Shown here piece after piece: positions 9,304 through 17,648 of a DNA stretch of 64,000 nt. The position numbers and the translations under genes were made by a program. Every line of letters begins with the position of its first letter. The first letter of the stretch is position 1. The DNA is taken from assembly GCF_010730955.1 (NCBI RefSeq), contig NZ_AP022577.1, positions 2,604,001 to 2,668,000 on the forward strand, in the 5' to 3' direction. A model generated the notes under the pieces. The model ran no database searches and had not been told where the DNA came from. It saw only the letters and a list, made by a program, of their open reading frames with translations. Origin of the DNA: Mycolicibacterium aubagnense (GTDB taxonomy: Bacteria > Actinomycetota > Actinomycetes > Mycobacteriales > Mycobacteriaceae).

Positions 9304-9339
9304 GTGCTGACGCGGCGCTTTCTGCGCCGCGTCAGCACT
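9303..9339. terminator. Hairpin terminator between hsd4A and the mce4 operon
   Basis: Perfect inverted repeat with 16-base arms (AGTGCTGACGCGGCGC at 9303-9318 and its complement at 9324-9339) and a five-base loop. It sits 14 bases past the hsd4A stop on the minus strand. It would stop fdxD-hsd4A transcripts before mce4. No long T-run follows, as is usual for mycobacterial terminators. Confidence 0.85.
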
Positions 9340-9352
9340 GGATCCGGGACGT

Positions 9353-10279
9353 TCAGTCCCTCGACTCCATCAAGGCAGTCGCAGAGAAATTCCGTTCCGG
9401 ATCGCGGTCAGCAAAATATCCGCGCAGCGTGGAACTGAGTTGTGTCATGTCCCACTCAGCGGACGACGCTGTGAAGTGGCTCTCCACGGTCGGCGCCGCT
9501 ACCAAGGTCACAGTCGGACCATAAACGATGAATAGCTGGCCATTCACGTTTTCCGACGCGGGCGAGGAAAGGAAACGCACCAGTTTCACAACATGTTCGG
9601 GCGACAGCGGGTCGACCTCACCCTCACCCGGAGCCGCACCGAACACATCGGCCGTCATCGCGGTACGGGCCCGCGGGGCGATGGCATTGGCCCGGACCCC
9701 GTAGCGCTCCAGGCCGCGGGCCGCGGTCAGGGTCAGCGCCGTGATGCCGGCCTTGGCGGCACCGTAGTTCGCCTGGCCGACCGGACCGGCCAGACCGGCC
9801 TCCGACGAGGTGTTGACGATCCGGCCGTACACCCGACCATCCGGGCCGTCACCTCCAGCCTTCGCCTTGGCGCGCCAGTAGGTCGCGGCGTTGCGGGTCA
9901 GCAGGAAGTGGCCGCGCAGGTGGACCGCGATGACCGCGTCCCAGTCCTCGTCCGTCATGTTGAACAGCATCTTGTCGCGGGTGATACCCGCGTTGTTGAC
10001 CACGATGCTCAGCCCACCCAGGCCGTCCGCGGTCGCGACGAGTTCGTCGGCGGTGCTGCGGGCGCTGATGTCCCCGGCCACCGCAATGCCTTTGGAGCCG
10101 GCCGCCTCGATCTCGGCGAGTACATCCGACTTGTCGAGGGCGCCGGCCATGTCGTTCACCACGACGGTGGCGCCGGCCTGCGCCAGGCCGATGGCCTCGG
10201 CACGGCCCAGTCCCGCGGCGGCACCGGTGACCACGGCCACCTTCCCGGAGAGATCTGTCGAGTCCAGTGCTTCAGTCAT
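9353..10279 (-). CDS. hsd4A: Hsd4A-like short-chain dehydrogenase, steroid side-chain 3-hydroxyacyl-CoA dehydrogenase
   Basis: 308 residues of classical SDR fold: NAD-binding TGAAAGLGRAEA near residue 17-28, NNAG at ~89-92, catalytic Ser in NTSSEAG (~155), YGAAKAG with Tyr/Lys (~167-171), then a C-terminal extension of ~60 residues that resembles the SDR part of peroxisomal multifunctional enzyme 2. The M. tuberculosis counterpart is Rv3502c. The family is credited with oxidising the 22-hydroxy acyl-CoA intermediate of side-chain beta-oxidation and with 17-beta-hydroxysteroid dehydrogenase activity. It follows fdxD by 39 bases in the same direction and is closed by the hairpin at 9303-9339, so fdxD-hsd4A form a two-gene KstR-controlled operon. 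ATG at 10279 has a GAGGAG sequence just upstream. Confidence 0.9.
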   Translation of the reverse strand: MTEALDSTDLSGKVAVVTGAAAGLGRAEAIGLAQAGATVVVNDMAGALDKSDVLAEIEAAGSKGIAVAGDISARSTADELVATADGLGGLSIVVNNAGITRDKMLFNMTDEDWDAVIAVHLRGHFLLTRNAATYWRAKAKAGGDGPDGRVYGRIVNTSSEAGLAGPVGQANYGAAKAGITALTLTAARGLERYGVRANAIAPRARTAMTADVFGAAPGEGEVDPLSPEHVVKLVRFLSSPASENVNGQLFIVYGPTVTLVAAPTVESHFTASSAEWDMTQLSSTLRGYFADRDPERNFSATALMESRD

Positions 10280-10318
10280 CTTGCTCCTCGCGTGCGCGAC
10301 GTCATTTTATGAATACCT

Positions 10319-10510
10319 CTAGTCTTTGCGGAGAAGGGCGGCGCGGGGGCATTCGGCGATGGACTGCTCAGCCAGCGCTTCCTGGTCGGCAGGCACCGGA
10401 TCGGCCTTGACCACCGCATAGTCGTTGTCGTCCAGATCGAAAAGGTCCGGCGCAATTCCCACGCAAACCGCGTTTCCTTCACAGCGGTCGTGATCGACTT
10501 CAACCCGCAT
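10319..10510 (-). CDS. fdxD: FdxD, small [3Fe-4S]-type ferredoxin
   Basis: 63 residues. Cluster ligands are visible as Cys10 and Cys16 (DRCEGNAVC) and a third Cys in ECPRAAL (~54), the CX5C...CP pattern of a single [3Fe-4S] cluster ferredoxin; the ligand normally completing a 4Fe cluster is missing. Start: ATG at 10510 with the strong ribosome binding site GGAGGAT at 10520-10514. Such ferredoxins pass electrons to cytochrome P450s; FdxD of mycobacteria supports CYP125 and CYP142, both encoded in this window. Promoter: the KstR box at 10604-10617 with -10 element TAGTCT (10605-10600) gives a leader of about 80 bases. Downstream hsd4A is probably cotranscribed. Confidence 0.93.
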   Translation of the reverse strand: MRVEVDHDRCEGNAVCVGIAPDLFDLDDNDYAVVKADPVPADQEALAEQSIAECPRAALLRKD

Positions 10511-10603
10511 GACATCCTCCTGACAGCCCGGATTTCGACAGTGAGGCCAACATAACGACCCCGCCATGGCGATGCCAGTGTGGCACGCTCTGGACCCCAA
10601 GAC

Positions 10604-10617
10604 TAGAACGTGTTACA
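10604..10617. promoter_or_regulatory. KstR-type operator between fdxD and fadE26
   Basis: TAGAACGTGTTACA, a full consensus match in the divergent region. On the minus strand the operator's final TA begins the hexamer TAGTCT (10605-10600), a TANNNT -10 element for fdxD. On the plus side the corresponding hexamer is TACAAG, a poorer match, and fadE26 starts about 80 bases downstream. Confidence 0.88.
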
Positions 10618-10697
10618 AGTTTGAATAGGCATGGGTTGCGAAAGCGGCCCGGCACATGACCGAAATATCCCAATAGCCACTGGTAAGGATGAATTCG

Positions 10698-11879
10698 ATG
10701 CGGATCGGCTACACCCCCGAGCAGGAGGAGTTGCGGCGCGAACTGCGCTCGTACTTCACCAAACTCATGACCCCCGAGCGCGCGGAGGCACTGTCATCCA
10801 ATGACGGCGAGATGGGCCGCGGCAATGTCTACCGCGAGACCGTCGAGCAGATGGGCAAAGACGGCTGGCTGACGCTGAGCTGGCCGAAGGAGTACGGCGG
10901 CCAGGCCCGGCCTCCGATGGACGGCCTGATCTTCAACGACGAGGCCGCCATCGCCAACGTCCCGGTGCCGTTCCTGACCATCAACTCGGTGGCGCCGACG
11001 ATCATGCACTTCGGCACCGAGGAGCAGAAGAAGTTCTTTCTGCCCAAGATCGCCGCGGGCCAGCTGCACTTCTCCATCGGCTACTCCGAGCCCGGCGCCG
11101 GCACCGACCTGGCCTCCCTGCGCACCACCGCGGTCCGCGACGGTGACGACTACGTCATCAATGGCCAGAAGATGTGGACGTCCCTGATCGCCTACGCCGA
11201 CTACGTCTGGCTGGCGGCCCGCACCAACCCCGAGGCCAAGAAGCACCGCGGCATCTCGATGCTGATCGTGCCCACCACCGCCGAGGGCTTCTCGTGGACG
11301 CCGGTGCACACCATGTCCGGCGTTGACACCAGCGCGACGTACTACCAGGACGTGCGCGTCCCGGCGTCCAGCCTGGTCGGCGAGGAGCACGGCGGCTGGA
11401 AGCTGGTCACCAACCAGCTCAACCACGAGCGCGTCGCGCTGGTGTCGGCACAGCCGATTTTCACGGCGCTGGACGGGGTTCGGGAATGGGCCCAGAACAC
11501 CAAGGATCACCACGGCAAGCGGCTGATCGACTCCGAGTGGGTGCAGCTGAACCTGGCCCGGGTGCACGCCAAGGCCGAAGTGCTGAAGCTCATCAACTGG
11601 GAGCTGGCCTCGGCCACCGATTCCGCCCCCTCCCCCGCCGACGCGTCGGCGGCCAAGGTCTACGGCACCGAACTGGCCACCGAGGCCTACCGGTTGCTCA
11701 TGGAGGTGCTCGGCACCTCGGCCACCCTGCGTCGGGACACCCCGGGCGCACTGCTGCGCGGCCGGATCGAACGCTGGCACCGGTCCTGCCTGATCCTGAC
11801 CTTCGGCGGCGGCACCAACGAGATTCAGCGCGACATCATCGGCATGGTCGCGCTCGGCCTGCCCCGAGTGAATCGCTAA
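10698..11879 (+). CDS. fadE26: FadE26 (ChsE4), steroid side-chain acyl-CoA dehydrogenase subunit
   Basis: 393 residues from the ATG at 10698 (MRIGYTPEQEELRRELRSYF). This start is preferred over the ATG at 10689 because AAGGA at 10684-10688 gives a nine-base spacing and the M. tuberculosis protein begins at the same motif. Acyl-CoA dehydrogenase fold: IGYSEPGAGTDLASLRT (~130-147), FAD/substrate motif YVINGQKMWTSLI (~152-165), C-terminal GGGTNEIQRDIIGMVALGLPR. With FadE27 it forms the alpha2beta2 enzyme ChsE4-ChsE5, which introduces the double bond in the side-chain CoA thioester during early cycles. The gene is 16 bases from fadE27. KstR control is through the box at 10604-10617. Confidence 0.93.
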   Translation: MRIGYTPEQEELRRELRSYFTKLMTPERAEALSSNDGEMGRGNVYRETVEQMGKDGWLTLSWPKEYGGQARPPMDGLIFNDEAAIANVPVPFLTINSVAPTIMHFGTEEQKKFFLPKIAAGQLHFSIGYSEPGAGTDLASLRTTAVRDGDDYVINGQKMWTSLIAYADYVWLAARTNPEAKKHRGISMLIVPTTAEGFSWTPVHTMSGVDTSATYYQDVRVPASSLVGEEHGGWKLVTNQLNHERVALVSAQPIFTALDGVREWAQNTKDHHGKRLIDSEWVQLNLARVHAKAEVLKLINWELASATDSAPSPADASAAKVYGTELATEAYRLLMEVLGTSATLRRDTPGALLRGRIERWHRSCLILTFGGGTNEIQRDIIGMVALGLPRVNR

Positions 11880-11895
11880 GAGAGAGCGGCGAGAA

Positions 11896-12996
11896 ATGGA
11901 CTTCAAGACAACCGAAGCATCTGACGACCTCGGCGGCCTGGTCCGGTCCATCACCGAATCGGTGGTGACCCCGGAGCGCCAGAAGGAGTTGGACAAGCTC
12001 GATGAGCGGTTCGACCGCGAGCTGTGGGCCAAGCTGATCGACTCCGACATCCTGTCCACCACCGCACCCGAGTCGGTGGGCGGCGGCGGTTTCGGCGCGC
12101 TGGAACAGTCGGCCGTGCTGGTCGCCCTGGGCCGTCAGCTCTCTGCGGTGCCGTACCTCGAGTCGACCATCCTGGGCGCCGGCGCCATCGCCGAATTCGG
12201 TTCCGCTGCACTGAAATCCGAGTGGGCCGCCCCTGCGGTCGCCGGCAGCAAGATCGTCGTGCCCGCGCTGGACGGCGAGATGGGCCAGGGTCCCGTGCAG
12301 GCCACCGGCCTTGATGACTCCGGATACACGCTGACCGGCACCCGCACCCAGGTCGCCTACGGTCCCGTCGCCGACGCCTTCCTGGTCCCGGCCGAAACCG
12401 ATTCCGGTGTCAAGGTTTTCCTGGTTCCCGCGGCCGACCCGGGCGTCACCGTCACGTCGCTGGACACCACCGGTCACGGCAGCGTTGCGCACCTGGACCT
12501 GCAGGGCGTGACCATCCCCGTTTCCGGTGTCGTGGGCGGCACGGAGGTGCTCGCATGGCTGCAGCTGCACAACGTCTTGGGCCGCAGCGCATTCCAGCTC
12601 GGTGTGGTGGAACGCGCACTGGAGCTCACCGCGCTGTACGCCCGTGAGCGCGAGCAGTTCGACCGCCCGATCGGCAGCTTCCAGGCCGTGTCGTCCCGCT
12701 TGGCCGACGGCTACATCGACGTCAAGGCGCTGCGCCTGACGCTGACCCAGGCCTCCTGGCGGGTGTCCGAGGGGTTGCCCGCCGAGGTGGACGTCAACAC
12801 CGCGGCATTCTGGGCCGCCGAGGCCGGACACCGGGTGGCGCACACCGCGGTGCACGTGCACGGTGGCGTCGGCATCGACATGGATCACCCGGTGCACCGG
12901 TACTTCCTGGCGGCCAAGCAGACCGAGTTCGCGATCGGCAGTGCCACCGGGCAGCTGCTGCGCATCGGGCGCGAACTGGCCGAAACGCCTGTCTGA
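11896..12996 (+). CDS. fadE27: FadE27 (ChsE5), steroid side-chain acyl-CoA dehydrogenase subunit
   Basis: 366 residues, the shorter and more divergent partner of FadE26. The acyl-CoA dehydrogenase fold is recognisable from the N-terminal helical domain, the middle beta domain (~120-230) and the C-terminal RSAFQLGVVERALELTALYA (~230-250) and HVHGGVGIDMDHPVHRYFL (~321-339) segments that bind FAD in the dimer. The protein alone would be incomplete; in the known ChsE4-ChsE5 heterotetramer only two FAD are bound, at subunit interfaces. ATG at 11896 is preceded by a GAGAGCGGCGAGAA purine stretch. It lies in the fadE26-fadE27-fadD17 operon with spacings of 16 and 8 bases. Confidence 0.92.
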   Translation: MDFKTTEASDDLGGLVRSITESVVTPERQKELDKLDERFDRELWAKLIDSDILSTTAPESVGGGGFGALEQSAVLVALGRQLSAVPYLESTILGAGAIAEFGSAALKSEWAAPAVAGSKIVVPALDGEMGQGPVQATGLDDSGYTLTGTRTQVAYGPVADAFLVPAETDSGVKVFLVPAADPGVTVTSLDTTGHGSVAHLDLQGVTIPVSGVVGGTEVLAWLQLHNVLGRSAFQLGVVERALELTALYAREREQFDRPIGSFQAVSSRLADGYIDVKALRLTLTQASWRVSEGLPAEVDVNTAAFWAAEAGHRVAHTAVHVHGGVGIDMDHPVHRYFLAAKQTEFAIGSATGQLLRIGRELAETPV

Positions 12997-13004
12997 TCCG
13001 ATTG

Positions 13005-14567
13005 ATGTCCGCTCGGCCCACCGTCAGCGACCTGCTGCGCCCGCTCGTCGACGTCACCGACCGCGGGTTGTACGACTGCGCTACGGCGCCGGACGGTGCC
13101 TCGCGGGAAGATGATGGCGGCCCGGCTGACCTGATCAGCTGGGCCGACCACATCGCCGCGGGTGCCCAGCTGGCCGCGGCGTTGACGGCTCGGCTGGACC
13201 CGGCCAAGCCGCCGCATGTCGGTGTGCTGCTGAGCAACACGACGTTCTTCTCGTCGCTGCTGGGGGCCGCCGCGCTGGCGGGGCTGGTGCCCGTCGGCCT
13301 GAACCCCACACGCCGCGGTGCCGCGCTGGTCGGCGATGCCGAGCGGTCCGACTGCCAGTTGATACTGGCCGACAACCCCGAGCTGGTCCCGGCCGGTCTC
13401 GACGCCGCGGGCATCGACATCATCGACGTCGAATCTGCCTCGTGGGCAACCGAACTCGCAGGATTCGCCGGCGCTCCGGTGCAGTTCGCCGACGTCGACC
13501 CCGACGACCTGTTCATGCTGATCTTCACCTCGGGCACCAGCGGTGACCCGAAGGCCGTCCGGGTCACCCACGACAAGGTGGCGTTCCCGGGCCAGATGCT
13601 CGCCGACCGCTTCGGCCTCGGCCGCGACGACACGTTCTATCTGTCCATGCCGCTGTTCCACTCCAACGCGGTGATGGCCGGCTGGGCGGTGGCGCTGGCG
13701 GCCCAGGGGTCGATCGCGTTGCGCCGCAAATTCTCCGCCTCCGGGTTCCTCCGGGACGTGCGCCGCTACGGCGCCACGTATGCCAACTACGTCGGCAAGC
13801 CGCTGTCGTACATTCTGGCCACGCCGGCGCGACCGGACGACACAGACAATCCGCTGAAATTCATGTACGGCAACGAGGGTGCCCCGCGCGACCTGAACCG
13901 GTTCGCACAGCGTTTCGGCGTCATCGTCGTCGACGGTTTCGGTTCCACCGAAGGCGGCGTCGCGGTCGCCCGCACTCCGGACACCCCGCCCGGCGCACTG
14001 GGTCCGCTGACCGACGAGGTGGCCGTCGTCGACGTGGAGACGGGACTGCCGTGCCCGCCTGGCGTCGTCGGCGAACTGGTGAATCCGACGGGCCGCGGCT
14101 GGTTCCGCGGCTACTACAACAACGAGGCCGCCGAGGCCGAGCGCATGGCCGGCGGCATATATCACACCGGCGACCTGGCTTACCGGGACGAGGCCGGGTT
14201 CATCTATTTCGCCGGGCGCCTTGGTGATTGGATGCGGGTCGACGGCGAGAACCTCGGCACCGCGCCCATCGAGCAGGTGCTGCTGCGCCACCCCGATGTC
14301 GTCGAGGCGGCCGTCTACGCGATACCCGATCCGGCCGTCGGCGACCAGGTGATGTCGGCGCTCGTCCTCCTCGACCACGCGGAGTTCTCCGTCGACGACT
14401 TCAGCGCCTTCCTGGCCGCCCAGGAGGATCTGGGTCCCAAGCAGTGGCCCCGGTTCGTCCGTGTTGCCACGACTCTGCCGCGCACCGAGACCTTCAAGGT
14501 CATCAAGCGGCAACTGTCGGCCGAGGGCACCGACTGCGCCGACCCGGTTTTCGCGATCTGCCGTTAG
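13005..14567 (+). CDS. fadD17: FadD17, steroid side-chain acyl-CoA synthetase
   Basis: 520 residues, AMP-forming acyl-CoA ligase of the ANL family. The P-loop-like ATP motif FTSGTSGDPKAV is at ~172-183, the adenine/hinge region GDWMRVDGENLG at ~407-418, and the C-terminal catalytic Lys lies in TFKVIKRQL (~498-506). The known M. tuberculosis enzyme activates steroids with partly shortened (C24) side chains. Start: ATG at 13005 just eight bases after fadE27; the TTG at 13002 is immediately adjacent and less likely. The TAG stop at 14565-14567 overlaps tail-to-tail with the stop of the convergent methyltransferase gene. Substrate preference is inferred from synteny, not sequence. Confidence 0.91.
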   Translation: MSARPTVSDLLRPLVDVTDRGLYDCATAPDGASREDDGGPADLISWADHIAAGAQLAAALTARLDPAKPPHVGVLLSNTTFFSSLLGAAALAGLVPVGLNPTRRGAALVGDAERSDCQLILADNPELVPAGLDAAGIDIIDVESASWATELAGFAGAPVQFADVDPDDLFMLIFTSGTSGDPKAVRVTHDKVAFPGQMLADRFGLGRDDTFYLSMPLFHSNAVMAGWAVALAAQGSIALRRKFSASGFLRDVRRYGATYANYVGKPLSYILATPARPDDTDNPLKFMYGNEGAPRDLNRFAQRFGVIVVDGFGSTEGGVAVARTPDTPPGALGPLTDEVAVVDVETGLPCPPGVVGELVNPTGRGWFRGYYNNEAAEAERMAGGIYHTGDLAYRDEAGFIYFAGRLGDWMRVDGENLGTAPIEQVLLRHPDVVEAAVYAIPDPAVGDQVMSALVLLDHAEFSVDDFSAFLAAQEDLGPKQWPRFVRVATTLPRTETFKVIKRQLSAEGTDCADPVFAICR

Positions 14568-15687
14568 ACGGGGACAGCCTCGACGAGGGACATGGGCCCC
14601 GCCGTCGGGACCACGCGGGTCTGCCGAAAACCGGCTCGCGCCAACAGGTCCGCGTACTCCGCCCCGGTGCGCTCCTGCCCACCGGCGGCCACCAGCATCT
14701 CCAGATCCAAAAGCATGCCGGGGTGGTTCGGCGTGCCTTCGGGGAGCACCAACTCGATCAGTGCCAGCGTGCCGCCCGGGGCGATCGCTTTGCGTACGTT
14801 GCGCAGGATCGCGGCGGCGCTGTCCTCATCCCAGTCGTGGATGATCGTCTTGAGCAGGTACGCGTCCCCGCCTTCGGGGACCGCGTCGAAGAACGAGCCA
14901 CCGGTGACCGTGACCCGGCCGGACACCCCGGCTGCCTCCAGCACCGGGCCCGCGCCCGCGACCACCGATGGCAGATCGAACAGCACACCCCGGGCGTCGG
15001 TGGCCTGCTGCAGCACGGCAGACAGCAGCGCGCCGTGGCCGCCGCCGACGTCGACGATGGTACCGAAGCGAGTGAAATCATATGCGGGCATGAGGGTTTC
15101 GATCGCCATGCTGGACACGCCGGTCATGGCGTTGTTGAACACCTCCGCCAGGTCGCGGTCGGTCTCGAGGTATTCGAAGATCGGCATGCCGCGCAACATC
15201 TCGGCCGATGTCTTACCGGTCTGCACCGAGTACAGCAGCTGCCCCCAATGCTCCCAATGCTTGGGGTGGCCGATGAACAGCAGCATCCCCACCATCGAGC
15301 CTGGCACGTCGGAGCGCAATCCCTCACCCAGACGGGTGAGCTCGAACCGGCCGTCGCGGTTCTGCTTGAGCAGGGAGTTGCTCGCCAGCGCCCGCATCAG
15401 CCGATAGGTGGCCTCTGGATGCGAACCCAGCCGGCGGGCAATATCGTCGGCCGTCGCTGGGCCGCGGCCCAGCGCATCGAAGATGCCGAGTTTGGCGGCG
15501 GCGTACATGGCCTGGGTGAGCCAGGCGCCCTGGCTCAGCTCGAAGAGGGTCAGATTGGCCGGCACCACTGCCCGCCGCAGCTGACTCAAGCCTTCGCGAA
15601 CCCGGCCGATGCCGTCGAGAAGCCAGCCGGGCGGTGGTTTTTGCGCGTTTGCCACAGAGCACACAGTAATCCCACAGCTAATCCTCA
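14564..15687 (-). CDS. SAM-dependent O-methyltransferase with N-terminal dimerisation domain
   Basis: About 373 residues from the ATG at 15687; GTG codons at 15663 or 15654 (VANAQKPPPGW) are credible alternatives since no clear ribosome binding site picks one. An N-terminal winged-helix dimerisation domain (~40-125, ANLTLFELSQGAWLTQAMYA) is followed by a class I methyltransferase domain: SAM motif IVDVGGGHGALL (~205), FDLPSVV, GSFFDAVPEG, and a catalytic His in LLKTIIHDWDED, as in plant/fungal-type O-methyltransferases. The substrate is unknown. It is convergent with fadD17 and overlaps its stop, and it diverges from the LpqN-like gene. I see no KstR box near it, so a role in sterol breakdown is not indicated by regulation. 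Confidence 0.85.
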
Positions 15688-15751
15688 TGCTAGAGCGAAT
15701 CCGGTCCGCCTCACAGGAACATCGCGAACTCTGTCGATTAGTCTCGGCCGT

Positions 15752-16450
15752 ATGAGAACGTCCGCGATCACCGGCCTCGTCGCGGCAGCGACCGCACTGT
15801 CTGTGGTGCTGGCCGGGTGCGACTCCGGCAAAGACGCGAGTGCGTCGACCGACCACGCGACCAGCGCCGCGCCGACAGCGGCGGCCACCGGTCCGGATGC
15901 GGCCGGCAGCAAGGCAAGTGACGGCCCCAACCCGACGATCGCCAGCTACATCAAGGACCACAAGATCACCGAACAGCAGGTGCACCGCACCGACACCGGC
16001 GAACCGAAAGTCGAGCTGCCGAAGCCGGACGGCTGGAAGTCCACCGGCGACGACAATCCGCCGTGGGCGTACGACTCGATCATCTACAACGGCGCCGTCG
16101 ACCCGAAGGACTACGCGCCCAGCGTGATCGCGCTGCTGTCGAAACTGACCGGTGACGTCGACGCCAAGGCGCTGTTGGCCACCGCGCCCGGCGAGATTCA
16201 GAATCTTCCGGGCTTCACACCGTCGGGTCCCGGTACGGACACCACGGTGCGCAACTATCCCGGCTACCGGATCGCCGGCACCTGGGTGTCCGACGGCAAG
16301 ACCAAGTTCGTCGCGCAGCAGACGGTGATCTTCCCGTCGAACGGTGCCACCTATGTGCTGCAACTGAATTCGGATGGCTCGGTGGACCAGACACCGATCA
16401 TCCAGGCGGCCACCGACGCGGTCGCCAAGCAGGTCACCATCACCCCGTAA
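15752..16450 (+). CDS. LpqN/LpqT-family lipoprotein
   Basis: 232 residues. The signal peptide ends in VLAGC (Cys ~23), so a lipoprotein is predicted. A low-complexity Ala/Thr/Ser linker (~28-60) precedes the conserved domain seen in mycobacterial LpqN, LpqT and related proteins (ELPKPDGWKSTGDDNPPWAY, NLPGFTP, YRIAGTWVSDGKTKFVAQQTVI). LpqN-type proteins act in the cell envelope and are reported to interact with MmpL3-dependent mycolate transport; a function for this copy is not known. ATG at 15752. A strong hairpin at 16455-16502 lies four bases past its stop. It is a single-gene unit, inserted where M. tuberculosis carries PE_PGRS genes. Confidence 0.84.
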   Translation: MRTSAITGLVAAATALSVVLAGCDSGKDASASTDHATSAAPTAAATGPDAAGSKASDGPNPTIASYIKDHKITEQQVHRTDTGEPKVELPKPDGWKSTGDDNPPWAYDSIIYNGAVDPKDYAPSVIALLSKLTGDVDAKALLATAPGEIQNLPGFTPSGPGTDTTVRNYPGYRIAGTWVSDGKTKFVAQQTVIFPSNGATYVLQLNSDGSVDQTPIIQAATDAVAKQVTITP

Positions 16451-16454
16451 ACGA

Positions 16455-16502
16455 ATGATCCTGTGTCCCTGGCGCTTTTCCGCGCCGAGGACACAGGATC
16501 AT
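16455..16502. terminator. Bidirectional hairpin terminator
   Basis: Inverted repeat ATGATCCTGTGTCC (16455-16468) with its complement at 16489-16502 and an inner GGCGC/GCGCC stem around TTTTCC. It separates the convergent LpqN-like gene and the nitronate-monooxygenase-like gene. Confidence 0.88.
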
Positions 16503-16512
16503 CGACAGAACG

Positions 16513-17634
16513 TCAGTTGTCGCGGATGGCGTCCAGGCGCTTGGTGGCGGCCTCGAACTCGGCGACCAGCTCGGCGATGATGACCTCGACCGGGCGGATC
16601 TCGTTCATCCGGCCGACGATCTGACCGACCGGCATGGCGACCGCGGTCGGATCGCCGGACTCGTTCATCCGCTGGTGCGCCTCGCTGACCAGGATGTTCT
16701 GCAACGGCATCGGCAGCGGATCGGGCGCGCCCTCGGCGTCCCAGGCGTCGGTCCAGCGGCTCTTGAGCAGCCGGGCCGGCTTGCCGGTGTAGATCTTGCG
16801 GCGGACGGTGTCGGCCGAGGTCGCGTTCAGCATCGCCTGCTGCACAACGGAAACGCCCGATTCCAAGCGCACACCGAGGTCGTATTCGGCCGAGGTCAGG
16901 AACGCCGAGCCCATCCAGACGCCCTGTGCGCCCAGCGCCAGCGCGGCGGCCAGCTGCCGTCCGGTGCCGATACCACCGGCGGCGAGCACCGGGGCCGAAT
17001 CACCAAGCGCATCAACGATTTCCGGCCACAGCACCATGGAACCGATCTCACCGGTGTGGCCACCGGCCTCGTGTCCCTGGGCGACGACGATGTCGACGCC
17101 GTTCTCCACGTGCCGTGCCGCGTGCTTGGCCGAGCCGGCCAGGGCCGCGACCGGGACACCGGCGGCGTGCGCCTGATCGATGACGTCCTTCGGCGGCGAA
17201 CCGAGCGCGTTGGCGATCAGCTTGATCGGGTGCTTGAGCGCGACCTCGACGTGGCTGCGGGCCACCGAGTGCAGCCAGCCCAGCACACCCTCGTTCTTCT
17301 CTTCGTCCGCCGGCAGCGGCGGCACCCCGAGATCGGCGAGGGTCTTCGCGACAAAGTCCTTGTGCCCCTGCGGGATCAGCTTGTTGATGTCGACACTGGT
17401 GCCCTCGGTCGGGACCTTGGCCGGCATCACGATGTCGACGCCGTAGGGCTTGCCGAGAGTGTTGGCGTCCATCCACTGCAGGACGTTCTCGAGATCATCG
17501 GCGTCGTTGAACCGGACACAACCCAGCACGCCCATGCCGCCGGCGCGGCTCACGGCCGCGGCCACCTTCTCCGACGGCGTGAAGACGAAGATCGGGTATT
17601 CGATCCCAAAACGTTCGCAGAGTTCGGTTTTCAT
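16513..17634 (-). CDS. Nitronate monooxygenase-like flavoprotein (2-nitropropane dioxygenase family)
   Basis: 373 residues, FMN-binding TIM-barrel family. Visible motifs: N-terminal ERFGIEYPIFVFTPSEKVAAAV, central QGHEAGGHTGEIGS (~206-219) with the His that acts as base in true nitronate monooxygenases, and phosphate-binding AAGGIGTGRQLAAALALGA (~240-258). The related M. tuberculosis enzyme IpdC acts on a sterol ring-derived CoA ester, but this protein looks closer to the Rv1533 group, so the substrate is open. ATG at 17634; it lies 14 bases after the fadD19 stop in the same direction, so it is very likely cotranscribed with fadD19 under KstR. The terminator at 16455-16502 closes the unit. 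Confidence 0.86.
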   Translation of the reverse strand: MKTELCERFGIEYPIFVFTPSEKVAAAVSRAGGMGVLGCVRFNDADDLENVLQWMDANTLGKPYGVDIVMPAKVPTEGTSVDINKLIPQGHKDFVAKTLADLGVPPLPADEEKNEGVLGWLHSVARSHVEVALKHPIKLIANALGSPPKDVIDQAHAAGVPVAALAGSAKHAARHVENGVDIVVAQGHEAGGHTGEIGSMVLWPEIVDALGDSAPVLAAGGIGTGRQLAAALALGAQGVWMGSAFLTSAEYDLGVRLESGVSVVQQAMLNATSADTVRRKIYTGKPARLLKSRWTDAWDAEGAPDPLPMPLQNILVSEAHQRMNESGDPTAVAMPVGQIVGRMNEIRPVEVIIAELVAEFEAATKRLDAIRDN

Positions 17635-17648
17635 TCTGTTGTCCCTAA

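Noticed and set aside
12885..14513. A 542-codon minus-strand frame opposite fadD17
   Set aside because: Arg/Gly/Asp-rich composition with no domain, antisense to a well-supported ligase gene.
15688..16363. N-terminal extension of the methyltransferase frame
   Set aside because: The extension is antisense to the LpqN-like lipoprotein and reads as low-complexity sequence; the methyltransferase domain begins after 15687.
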